Assembly: GCA_002450905.1 (NCBI GenBank)
Contig: DKAT01000070.1
Span: 81,628 to 145,627, forward strand
Length of the DNA: 64,000 bases
Reading direction: 5' to 3'
DNA from: Spirochaetia bacterium UBA6919
Lineage (GTDB): Bacteria > Spirochaetota > UBA6919
The notes under the pieces are model-generated. The model was not told where the DNA came from, ran no database searches, and saw only the letters and a list, made by a program, of their open reading frames with translations. Of this stretch, positions 47,135 through 55,544 are shown piece after piece. Position numbers and translations under genes: made by a program. How positions within the stretch are numbered: position 1 is the first letter of the stretch; the number at the start of each line of letters is the position of its first letter.

Positions 47135-47707
47135 ATGAAAAATACCATCTCCCCAAAAAAATCCAAATACCATCTGAAACCCGCCAATGTCACCCAATAT
47201 GACCATCTCGACGACGACGGATTCCGCTACGAACTCATCGAAGGAGTTTTAACTATGGCAGCCTCACCAAGACCTTTACATCAAGATATTATTTTTCAAA
47301 TTGCAAAGATCATAGCTAATTATCTCGATAAAAAACTCTTGGGTAAAATATATCTTTCTCCACTCGATGTCCAGTTCAACGATAAAAACATCTACCAACC
47401 CGACCTCCTCTTCGTATCCAATGAGAGACTCCATATCATATCCGAGAAACGTATTATAGGAGCGCCCGATCTCATCATCGAAATATTATCCGAATCCTCC
47501 TACGAGCTCGACACGAAAATAAAATACAGGGTCTATGAGGAATCCGGGGTACAAGAATACTGGATAATTGATCCTAACAAGAAATCCATGACCTTCTACC
47601 ATCGCATCGATAAGTCCTTCAAAAAAATCCCCTATGATAAGGAATATTCAAGCTCTGTATTAAAAGATTTCTCTATCCACCCCCAAAACTTCTTCCAAAT
47701 GATTTAA
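47135..47707 (+). CDS. Uma2-family (DUF820) PD-(D/E)xK nuclease-fold protein, copy 1
   Basis: The 190-residue protein shows the Uma2 pattern: YELIEGVLTMAASPRPLHQ with the early glutamate, QPDLLFVSNERL, then GAPDLIIEILSESS with the catalytic-type D and E, the K of TKIKYRVYEESGVQEYWIIDP, and a C-terminal beta part. Such proteins have a restriction endonuclease-like core, occur in many copies in some bacteria, and have no established role. The copy at 59665 has nearly the same residues 1-45 and 85-165 but differs between 47 and 80. Spacer copy C starts directly after the stop. Confidence 0.88.
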   Translation: MKNTISPKKSKYHLKPANVTQYDHLDDDGFRYELIEGVLTMAASPRPLHQDIIFQIAKIIANYLDKKLLGKIYLSPLDVQFNDKNIYQPDLLFVSNERLHIISEKRIIGAPDLIIEILSESSYELDTKIKYRVYEESGVQEYWIIDPNKKSMTFYHRIDKSFKKIPYDKEYSSSVLKDFSIHPQNFFQMI

Positions 47708-47826
47708 GTCGTATACAAATGTCCCCTTCCAATCAGTTATTCCTAAATAATCAAAATAAATATTCCTCCAATCCCAAAATAAATTATATTCAATATATTG
47801 AATTCTATATCCCCTTGTCGACAATC
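47708..47826 (+). repeat. Cassette spacer repeat, copy C
   Basis: It begins at the uma2 stop with GTCGTATACAAATGTCCCC, TTCCAATCAGTTATTCCTAAA, continues CCAATCCCAAAATAAATTATATT and ends with TATATTGAA and TTGTCGACAA (47814-47823), 10 bp ahead of an ATG (47837). Confidence 0.7.
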
Positions 47827-47836
47827 GAGAAGTACT

Positions 47837-48374
47837 ATGAATAGAACACTGTACAAGGGTCAATGAGGAATTATCCAGTGCTTACCATAACCCAACAACT
47901 TTAGCCCTTTCAAATAAACATTATGATGTGATGGAACTCCTAATGAATAATGGTGGTATCATACAAACCAATGAAATTAATTTTGCTACGGGGAAAACAT
48001 ATTTACAGGAAGCTCTGAGAATAAATAATAATCATCTGAAAAACTCCTTATTCGTCATACCAAACGCTTAGAGCTTTCAAAGGATTTAGTCAAGTCTGTG
48101 AAAGCGGGTCATTTAAATCAGGTTAAATATCTTATCCAACAGGGATCAATTGTACATATCGAAACACACGATGAGGGCTTAAAAAAATGGTACTCTCCTC
48201 CATATTGCTGTTCAGAAAGGATATTACGATATAACAAGGCTCCTTATCGATAAAGTCATTCGAATCAACATGACCAATACGTACAGTGAAACAGCTTTAG
48301 ATTATGCTAAAGACCCGAAAACACATAAACTCCTCATAAAACGCGGTGCCAAACCCGGTAAAAAAATCCGATAG
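47837..48374 (+). pseudogene. Internally deleted ankyrin lipoprotein remnant
   Basis: The ATGAATAGAAC start corresponds to MNR of the gene at 38352, but the sequence jumps at once to the last third of that protein. Across frames it reads NEELSSAYHNPTTLALSNKHYDV-MELLMNNGG, then LSKDLVKSVKAGHLNQVKYLIQQGSIVH, then LLHIAVQKGYYDITRLLIDK and ends DYAKDPKTHKLLIKRGAKPGKKIR. At least two frameshifts separate the pieces. It is the third member of the ankyrin lipoprotein set. Confidence 0.75.
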
Positions 48375-48480
48375 AAATCACTATTATCGTATCCTTACTT
48401 GACTCTTTAAGGCATCTCGAGACCCATTTCTTCAACTGCTGATATAATAAATCAATGGACAGTTTCTGTAAAAGAAAACC

Positions 48481-48507
48481 ATCGGAACTGAAAATTTTGA
48501 TTCCGAT
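48481..48507 (+). repeat. 27-bp palindromic repeat, copy 3
   Basis: The arms ATCGGAA and TTCCGAT are kept; the centre is CTGAAAATTTTGA. It is 107 bp after the ankyrin remnant stop, the same distance as copy 1 after its ankyrin gene. Confidence 0.75.
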
Positions 48508-48575
48508 CCCCCTTAGGTATAGCATCAACATAATAGTTGATTTAATAATTGAGATAGATTTTCCTGGATATTTGA

Positions 48576-48866
48576 TTACTGGGATTTAAGTTCATAGACC
48601 CGAATGCTGGATGTATATGGATTCTCTTGAGCTATTTTAACCGCTTCGTCCATATTTTCAGCTTCAACAATGGTATAACCTGTAATCGAATCCAAACCGA
48701 GGGGTAATTTTTTGACTCCCTCTTTCGATATCTCACGACCATCCATAAAATGTCCACCCATGTCAATAATCGTATCACTATAGGATTCAAACCACTTTCC
48801 CCATGCTGTCATAATTTCTGGTGTGGGTTTAGTGAATCCATAGTGTAATAAAATATATTGTTTCAT
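48576..48866 (-). CDS. YCII-related (DGPF-type) protein
   Basis: The 96-residue protein has the ferredoxin-like YCII pattern: MKQYILLHYGFTKPTPEIMTAWGKWF, the GGHFMDGREIS stretch, GYTIVEAENMDEAVKIAQENPY and a final strand IRVYELK. YCII proteins are small enzymes or accessory domains; the substrate is unknown. It is a single gene between spacers. Confidence 0.8.
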   Translation of the reverse strand: MKQYILLHYGFTKPTPEIMTAWGKWFESYSDTIIDMGGHFMDGREISKEGVKKLPLGLDSITGYTIVEAENMDEAVKIAQENPYTSSIRVYELKSQ

Positions 48867-49093
48867 TAGCTGTACCTTTATTTTTGATATAATATAATTT
48901 TTAATTATCGGTGATTAGACGTAACGGTAAAGAAAATTCTTCAGCCCATAATGTTGTGTAGTTGCATTCCGCTAGGGCAAATCGCAAAATATACACAAAG
49001 AATTTTAGGGATTAGATTGAATACTAAAAAATGGATTTGTATTTTCGGGGAATTATATATATTATTTGATGATAATATCTGTTACAGGAGCAA

Positions 49094-51418
49094 TTGATTT
49101 TGGATAGAGATTCTATTCAGGAGTTGATCGAAGAAGGCAGGGAGTTGTATCAGGGCAAACACTATGCCAAAGCATTCTTTCCACTGGAGAAAGCTTATCA
49201 TCTCACATCAGAAATAGATCATGAAGTAAAAGACCTCCTTATTGATTCAGCATACAGGGGAATATGGGCTGCCTATGCCGGACAGCAGTATGAACTCATG
49301 GAATATCTCAGCACCTTTACATTGAACTTTATTGAGAGTAATATTAATCAGTATAATACGATAGAATGGCAGATCCGTATTGCGAAGACATATAATGGTC
49401 TAGCCCTATCCCATTACGAATTAGGAAAGCGGAATATTGAATATAATCTTAAGTCGGATGAGGCTTACAATCGTGTTATCTTGAGCGGTGAATTAGAAAA
49501 AAAAGATCTGAAAGAGGTAGTCAAGTCGAAAATTAAAAATGACTTCGGTCTTATTATCAATCTGGGCTTTGATGGGGATTTTGAAAGAGCCATTACGATT
49601 GCTCAGAAAGATATTAATCTATCAAGAGCTCATCATTTGTTATTAGAAGAAGGATTATCTCAGAAAATAATGGGAAACCTTTTATTCTACAAAGAAGATT
49701 ATGAGAAGAGCTTTGAATATCTTTTAGAATCAATGAAGACATTTCAATCAAAACAGACAAAAGACTTTAATCACCGTGTGGGAGAGGTTTATTTATTGCT
49801 TTGTGAGAATCACTATAAATTAAAACAATATCAGGAGGGGAAAAAATATTTAGATTTCTATAAAATTCTTTATGAGAAGGATAATCAATTATCTTATTTA
49901 TTCTATAGTTTATCAGGAGAATATTTTGAGAGTATCGGTAGTTTTGATATTGCCTGGACATATTATTATAAATCAGCTACCATGTTAAATATATCAAAAT
50001 GGGGAGTTCAGTTTGAAACCAATATGGATTCCTTTCTCAAACACAAGGATAAGGAGTTGATATATCTCAAGGCTATTTCAGGATTATTTTTAAAGAAAGA
50101 GGATCAACAGGCTATTGATTTACTGGAGAATTACAGATCGAAATTATTCGTTGAGAATGTATTATCAGGGAGAAAGGAGAGTTTAGGGGATATTCCAGCC
50201 GATTTAAAGAAAGAGAGGGAAAGTATTGTGGTGGAATTGATCAATGCTTATTCCAGAGATAGTATTATTATCAAAGATGAATTGATAGTTCAATTGGAAA
50301 AGAAGCTTTATTTAATAGATGAGAAGATTGCATTAACCAAAGGATCATACAGAGCATTTTCAGAATATACCGCCTTATCTATCAAGGAAATTCAGGAATA
50401 TATCCCTATGGATTCCCTTGTCATAGGATATTTTTATTATGGGGATAACTCATTTATCTATCTCGTCAGCAAGGGTATTTTTAAAGTTGTTACGGTAAAT
50501 ATTTCATCCACACAGTTGGAAGAACTTTTCGAGGGCTATTTAAACCAAATCAAAGGGGAATTTAACAACCCAAATTGGGAAACCATTGATGAATTCTATC
50601 GATCTCAGTGTCTTGACTATATTATCAATCCAATTATAAACGATATTAACGCATATCAACAAATTACTCTCATTCCATACAAGATTCTCCACACCTTCCC
50701 CCTTCATATTCTTTTTCTATCACTGAAAGAAGATATCACTATTTCTTATCTTCCTAATCTACAGTCCATCCGATTACTCAAGCCCCACCCAATAGAGTTT
50801 AATGAGAGCCTTATTTTAGGGGATCCCAGGGGTGATTTACGCGGTGCACAGGAGGAAGTGAAGGGTATACAATCTCTATTTAACCATCCATCTGTTTATA
50901 CTGATCGTGAGGTGCAAAAAAATACCGTACTAAACATGATTTCACAGTATACAGTAATCCATTACAGTGGTCATATCCGATACAATTATCAACGACCATT
51001 ATATTCTTATTTGGAATGCAGTTCATATTTTGACGAAAACAACCGAAAACAATTTGAAATGTCTTTTCAACAAGATCAATCTGTGATATATTTAAAAGAG
51101 ATTTATCAACTTAATCTGGAAAATATCCATTTCTTGTCCTTAAGTGGCTGTTCTTCAGGGCGATCCACTCATTATCGGGGGGAGGAGATGGTGGGAATGC
51201 TGAGAGGATTTTTTTTTAGTGGAGTGCAAAGCATTTTAGCTACCTTGTGGGATGTAGAAGATTTGTCCAGTAGAGATTTTCTTGTGTTGTTTTATCAAAA
51301 AACCCTTGAACACAGTGGGAATAAGAAGAAAGGTTTTTTAGAAGCCTACCACACAATGAAGAATAAGTATAAGCATCCCTTTTTTTACGGAGGATTTATA
51401 TTATATGAAAGTATATAA
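49094..51418 (+). CDS. TPR-CHAT caspase-like protease
   Basis: The 774-residue protein has no signal peptide. Residues 1 to about 340 are helical TPR-like repeats (GKHYAKAFFPLEKAYHL, AKTYNGLALSHYELGKRN, GEVYLLLCENHYKLKQYQEG). A linker with ENYRSKLFVENVL and DSLVIGYFYYGDNSFIYLVSKG leads to the CHAT domain, which keeps the catalytic dyad His627 in VIHYSGHIRYN and Cys686 in LSLSGCSSGRST, and ends SGVQSILATLWDVEDLSSRDFLVLFYQKT and HPFFYGGFIL. CHAT proteases act in bacterial defence and in regulated protein cleavage. The start codon TTG is inferred. The next gene, for a lipoprotein, overlaps by 14 bp. Confidence 0.9.
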   Translation: MILDRDSIQELIEEGRELYQGKHYAKAFFPLEKAYHLTSEIDHEVKDLLIDSAYRGIWAAYAGQQYELMEYLSTFTLNFIESNINQYNTIEWQIRIAKTYNGLALSHYELGKRNIEYNLKSDEAYNRVILSGELEKKDLKEVVKSKIKNDFGLIINLGFDGDFERAITIAQKDINLSRAHHLLLEEGLSQKIMGNLLFYKEDYEKSFEYLLESMKTFQSKQTKDFNHRVGEVYLLLCENHYKLKQYQEGKKYLDFYKILYEKDNQLSYLFYSLSGEYFESIGSFDIAWTYYYKSATMLNISKWGVQFETNMDSFLKHKDKELIYLKAISGLFLKKEDQQAIDLLENYRSKLFVENVLSGRKESLGDIPADLKKERESIVVELINAYSRDSIIIKDELIVQLEKKLYLIDEKIALTKGSYRAFSEYTALSIKEIQEYIPMDSLVIGYFYYGDNSFIYLVSKGIFKVVTVNISSTQLEELFEGYLNQIKGEFNNPNWETIDEFYRSQCLDYIINPIINDINAYQQITLIPYKILHTFPLHILFLSLKEDITISYLPNLQSIRLLKPHPIEFNESLILGDPRGDLRGAQEEVKGIQSLFNHPSVYTDREVQKNTVLNMISQYTVIHYSGHIRYNYQRPLYSYLECSSYFDENNRKQFEMSFQQDQSVIYLKEIYQLNLENIHFLSLSGCSSGRSTHYRGEEMVGMLRGFFFSGVQSILATLWDVEDLSSRDFLVLFYQKTLEHSGNKKKGFLEAYHTMKNKYKHPFFYGGFILYESI

Positions 51419-51950
51419 GATTATTTTATTATTTGGATTGCTTTTAATGGCATGTTCCAAGGAGTCCGTTAAATCGGATATATTTGTCAATGAGAAGTAC
51501 TCAATACAAAGCGCTAAATCCTTTTCTATTGGTAAATTCGAAATACGTACCAATGTCCCTTACGTCACGTTAAACTATCGGGAACAGGTGGAATATCATC
51601 TCCAAAAGCAGAAATATAAAGTATATCCAGGAGAAAGAGTAGATAAGTATTATAAAGAAAAGAAAATAAAATTCCCACGTCTTTTAAAAGAGGAGGAAAT
51701 TCAGGGGCTTCATGGCGAATTACCCTTTGACTATTTTATTCAGGGGATTATCTACGAGGAAAACCGCAGTATCTTGGACGAAGGGAATCATATCATTGTC
51801 CATTTATACTTCCATGATAAGAAAGGGGAGAAGGCATCAACGATTCGCTATATCTACTCAGGGGATAAATCTCTTATATCAGGTGAACTTATTGATGAAT
51901 CAATACTTAAAATGCTTAGTCTCATGAGTAGCCAGAGTTCCAGGAAATAA
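51405..51950 (+). CDS. Small lipoprotein coupled to the CHAT gene
   Basis: The 181-residue protein starts inside the CHAT gene with MKVYKIILLFGLLLMAC, a lipoprotein signal with Cys17. The rest (KFEIRTNVPYVTLNYREQVEYHLQKQ..YKVYPGERVDKYYKEKK, GELPFDYFIQGIIYEENRS) is reminiscent of the small outer membrane lipoproteins with a LPS/curli-assembly like alpha/beta fold, but I cannot name it. The overlap with the CHAT gene means common expression. A membrane-anchored partner or a substrate of the protease is possible. Confidence 0.7.
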   Translation: MKVYKIILLFGLLLMACSKESVKSDIFVNEKYSIQSAKSFSIGKFEIRTNVPYVTLNYREQVEYHLQKQKYKVYPGERVDKYYKEKKIKFPRLLKEEEIQGLHGELPFDYFIQGIIYEENRSILDEGNHIIVHLYFHDKKGEKASTIRYIYSGDKSLISGELIDESILKMLSLMSSQSSRK

Positions 51951-51975
51951 TCAAAGGCATTTTATATACTATAAT

Positions 51976-52851
51976 TTATCTTGATTTATACATCCAATCA
52001 ATACATTTTAATAATTCATTCCTCATACGTTCTTTTGGAGCATGATAGGAGCATCCGTGACCCGGTAAAATCGACTCAAAGGGGTAATTCAATAGGGACT
52101 CCATAGATTTGATTTGTTCAGACCAGGAATACCAGCAGTAGTTTCTAAATCCATAGAGGTGATCCAATCGGATGGAATAGGATAAATGATCTCCCGTGAA
52201 TAGAAAGTTATTCATATACAATAGCACCGTATGACCCTTTGTATGACCTGGAACAGGAATAATCACAGTATCCTGATTAAGATGATAAGGGGTGTTTCCA
52301 TCGATTTGAATCTCAATATTCTTTGTGGAATGGCAGATATCAGATGAATGCAGGATTCGTTTGCAGTTGAATCTTTGTTGATACTTATCGTGATCGGCGA
52401 CATCGTCTCTGTGTGTGAGATATAAATACTTTATACCCCCTAATTTCCTGAACTGATCTGCTAAATCAGATGAATAACGTGGGGAGTCTATAAGAATATT
52501 CCCTTCCTTCCTCTGTATGAAATAACTTGCAGCACCGTAAGACTTTTTGGAATGGTATCCGCAATAATATACATTTTCTTTAATCTGAATAGGAAAGGAT
52601 TTTTTAACAGGATTTATATCAATATCCTTATGAGTAATACCAATAGAAGCTGTAGGACAAGAAATTAATGCCTGAATACTCTTCATCTGTTCAGTCTGAT
52701 TAATAGGCTGATGGAAGACAATGGACTGATCACCATCTCGTTTATAAATATCGGGTGCAATCAAGCGACAGGCATCACAGTCGATACAACTGGTGTCCAC
52801 ATAGAAGTCCCCATCGACGTTATTGGGATGTTTCCTATTGAGGTGTGCCAT
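51976..52851 (-). CDS. Ferredoxin-MBL-fold metallohydrolase
   Basis: I chose the ATG at 52851, which follows AAGG at 8 nt; the longer frame begins at TTG. The N-terminal 70 residues are a ferredoxin-like domain with VDTSCIDCDACRLIAPDIY and SCPTASIGI, giving four cysteines for one iron-sulfur cluster. The rest is a metallo-beta-lactamase fold: YLTHRDDVADHDKY (an altered H-x-H-x-D-H), PVPGHTKGHTVLLY, LFTGDHL and ILPGHG. The first metal histidine pair reads H-R-D-D, so one site may be changed. The function is unknown; redox-linked hydrolases of this make-up occur in several phyla. Confidence 0.85.
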   Translation of the reverse strand: MAHLNRKHPNNVDGDFYVDTSCIDCDACRLIAPDIYKRDGDQSIVFHQPINQTEQMKSIQALISCPTASIGITHKDIDINPVKKSFPIQIKENVYYCGYHSKKSYGAASYFIQRKEGNILIDSPRYSSDLADQFRKLGGIKYLYLTHRDDVADHDKYQQRFNCKRILHSSDICHSTKNIEIQIDGNTPYHLNQDTVIIPVPGHTKGHTVLLYMNNFLFTGDHLSYSIRLDHLYGFRNYCWYSWSEQIKSMESLLNYPFESILPGHGCSYHAPKERMRNELLKCIDWMYKSR

Positions 52852-52968
52852 AAATATAACCTTACAATATTTCAAGAATAATAAAATATTATTAAATCAT
52901 CAAGGTTTGCGTAATCAAATCCATTGACATTTTGAAACTGTTTCGCTAAATTGTGAGTAACTTAGTGT

Positions 52969-53817
52969 GTGTTTGAGATAACTTTGAGCGAACTATTAGA
53001 TCATTTAATTTCTGTTTTTTTTCGTGTGAGAGAATATCTCCTGAGTACTAATCCAAAATATATCATTGTTGGAAAGAATTCTAAGGGAGATGATACCTAT
53101 GATTTTGACTTTGAATCTGAGAAAATTATCATTGAATATCTCTTGAAGTACTATCCAATATCAAGAATACTTAGCGAAGAACTGGGAATGATTAATGAAT
53201 CACTATCTGAATATGATTATACCTTTGTTATTGATCCTGTAGATGGTTCTAAGAATTATTTAAATAGAATACCTATTGTAGGTCTATCTATAGCGGTTAT
53301 TCAGGGATCTAATATTTCCACATCAACAGTCAGTCATGGGATTATTGGTAATATTTATTCAGGGAGCTATCTGATAGCAGAGAGAGGGAAGGGTACTTTT
53401 TTAAAAGAACGTCTTATAAAGTCATCTGATATAACACCTTTTGACCAATCTGTTGTGACTTGTACAATCAACCGCTTTCAAGCTGAGCAACATCTGCTAT
53501 TTCATGCTGTGAATCAGGTATTTAATAATATTAGATCCCTGGGGTCTTCCTCTATAGAGCTATCCTACGTAGCTCAGGGGATTACATCTGCTCATTACGA
53601 CTTCAGAAAACGATTAACCGCAGAAAATTTCTTAGCCGGTGCATTAATACTTGAAGAAATGGGAGGGAAATTAACAGATTTGTATGGTAATTCCATTGAT
53701 AACATTACGAATCTAAGTGATGGGTATAGTATTATTGCTTCTCACAGCGGAAAAAATCATCGTCATTTTCTTGAAGTACTTCATAACCCTAATTTATATA
53801 CTCGTGAGGGGAGTTGA
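52969..53817 (+). CDS. Inositol monophosphatase-like phosphatase (SuhB/CysQ family)
   Basis: The 282-residue protein starts at GTG and keeps the metal-binding motifs SEELG (69-73), VIDPVDGSKNYL (DPVDGS at 89-94) and IGLSIAVIQG-like strand. The third motif, normally W-D-x-A-A-G, is replaced by TAENFLAGALILEEMGGKL, which lacks the tryptophan and aspartate. The activity on inositol phosphate, PAP or fructose bisphosphate cannot be decided. It ends 24 bp inside the convergent gpsA gene. Confidence 0.82.
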   Translation: MFEITLSELLDHLISVFFRVREYLLSTNPKYIIVGKNSKGDDTYDFDFESEKIIIEYLLKYYPISRILSEELGMINESLSEYDYTFVIDPVDGSKNYLNRIPIVGLSIAVIQGSNISTSTVSHGIIGNIYSGSYLIAERGKGTFLKERLIKSSDITPFDQSVVTCTINRFQAEQHLLFHAVNQVFNNIRSLGSSSIELSYVAQGITSAHYDFRKRLTAENFLAGALILEEMGGKLTDLYGNSIDNITNLSDGYSIIASHSGKNHRHFLEVLHNPNLYTREGS

Positions 53818-54819
53818 ACCTAATTCAGACTGAAGATCTCTGCTCATTAAATCCTTAACAGCTTCAACAGGTGGTCTTCCTTCGTAAAGAATTTTATATA
53901 TTTCCCCAATAATAGGGACTTTTACATTCAAGCTTTGTGCAAGTTTATAGGCTGACTCTGTTGTTTTAACCCCTTCAGCAACCATAGTCATTTCTGACAA
54001 TATTTCAGGGAGTTTCTTTCCTCTCCCAAGTTCTCTCCCCACATGCCGATTTCTGCTCAGTTCGCCGGTACAGGTCAGGACAAGATCACCAATTCCAGCC
54101 AGACCAAGAAAAGTGGTTATATTCGCTCCTTTATGAAGTCCAATACGGGTAATTTCAGCTAAACCCCCTGTAATAACCGCAGCTTGAGCATTATATCCAA
54201 AACCAAGCCCATCCATAAGTCCTGCAGCAATAGCTATAATATTTTTTAATGATCCACAAATCTCTACTCCAATGACATCTTTCGATACAAATACCTTAAA
54301 ATAATCTGTGGTTAATAGATCTCTTACCTCTGAACTCACTTCTTTCAGATAGGATGCAACAGTTAGAGCTGTAATTTGTTTCTGAGCTACTTCCATAGCG
54401 AAACTGGGACCCGATATAAACGCCTGGCGACTGTGAAGTCTTTTGGGAAGAATCTCTTCAAACATCTCAGATATAGTATATAGCGTATTTACCTCTATTC
54501 CCTTGGCTCCATTAATCAGAATAGCATCGTCTGGTATATCTGAAGTAATTTGTCCAATAGTCTTTCTAATAAATGGTGTTGGAATAAGGGATAAAATATA
54601 TCGACTATCCTTAATTACTCTTTGTAAGGAAGTATCAGCAGAAATGTTTTCAGGTAAAACAACATCCACAAGGAATTCAGGATTACCATGGGTCTCATTG
54701 ACAGCACGAGCAATCTTCTCATCGTGGGACCACATTACAACAGGATATCCCTTTGTACCCAACAAATGAGCCATCGCCATCGCATAACTACCAATCCCAA
54801 TAATACTTATTTTATCCAT
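53794..54819 (-). CDS. gpsA: NAD(P)-dependent glycerol-3-phosphate dehydrogenase
   Basis: The 341-residue enzyme makes sn-glycerol 3-phosphate for phospholipids from dihydroxyacetone phosphate. It has the dinucleotide site ISIIGIGSYAMAMAHLL, then GAKGIEV, ISGPSFAMEV, and the active-site region CGSLKNIIAIAAGLMDGLGFGYNAQAAV with the catalytic lysine, and LAGIGDLVLTCTG..LSRNRHVG. A GGAGG 10 nt before the ATG at 54819 decides the start over the frame opening at 54828. The 3' end overlaps the convergent phosphatase gene. Confidence 0.96.
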   Translation of the reverse strand: MDKISIIGIGSYAMAMAHLLGTKGYPVVMWSHDEKIARAVNETHGNPEFLVDVVLPENISADTSLQRVIKDSRYILSLIPTPFIRKTIGQITSDIPDDAILINGAKGIEVNTLYTISEMFEEILPKRLHSRQAFISGPSFAMEVAQKQITALTVASYLKEVSSEVRDLLTTDYFKVFVSKDVIGVEICGSLKNIIAIAAGLMDGLGFGYNAQAAVITGGLAEITRIGLHKGANITTFLGLAGIGDLVLTCTGELSRNRHVGRELGRGKKLPEILSEMTMVAEGVKTTESAYKLAQSLNVKVPIIGEIYKILYEGRPPVEAVKDLMSRDLQSELGSTPLTSI

Positions 54820-54901
54820 AGATACCACCTCCTATTATAGTCCTTTGAAAGCCCTTTCAAGAATAGAACACCATAGATATAAACTTATGTTAAATATTGT
54901 A

Positions 54902-55243
54902 TTATCCATTGATCATATCCGGAAAATCTCTGTACAAAGCAGTTTGCATATCCTTAATCTGGCTATATACTTTCCTATGGAGGACTCCCAGCTCATTCTC
55001 AGTTGACATCCCTGTAATCATGTTATGGAACACATCATCCAATTGTTTTAAATCGTAATATCTCATATCCAGTTGGAATTCTCCAAGATGAGAAGGACCA
55101 AATCCCAGTTTCCTTCGGAGAAGTTTATAATCAATAATAAGATTTTTCTTTTGGAGATAGGATAAAAAGCTGTTTAAGTCCTCTGTAAACTTGTGAGCCT
55201 TATTAGTATCTTTCAAATTAAACCAGATGATGTAATGATCCAT
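54902..55243 (-). CDS. Conserved hypothetical protein, DUF6614-like
   Basis: The protein from the ATG at 55243 (MDHYIIWFNLKDTNKAHKFTED) has about 113 residues and a pattern I associate with the DUF6614 family, especially YKLLRRKLGFGPSHLGEFQ and ALYRDFPDM near the end. It reads as a small ferredoxin-like fold. The function is unknown. The upstream extension to 55270 has no ribosome binding site. Confidence 0.65.
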   Translation of the reverse strand: MDHYIIWFNLKDTNKAHKFTEDLNSFLSYLQKKNLIIDYKLLRRKLGFGPSHLGEFQLDMRYYDLKQLDDVFHNMITGMSTENELGVLHRKVYSQIKDMQTALYRDFPDMING

Positions 55244-55544
55244 ATACCGAGTCCTGATTAGCAATATCAACCATTCGAAATTCTTAAAATATAATCAATA
55301 ATTTATAAAGTACCAAATATTTTTATCAAAGGGATATACATTTAAAATAATATTAGACATATTTTGAATAGAATATTATGCAATAGTATCAAATTGAAAC
55401 AAATGTGTATTATTATTCATATTCTGTTAAACGTGAAGAAACTGACTTGACCATCTAGCTAGTTGAATTATTGTTTATTATAAAATATTTTAATTTTAGT
55501 ATAGATATTGATATATATTTTGTATCTCATAAGGGGTATATGTT

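Noticed and set aside
53795..53830. tRNA 3' half suggested by GGGGAGTTGAACC
   Set aside because: No acceptor stem, anticodon arm or D-arm can be built around it, and it lies in the overlap of two real coding sequences.
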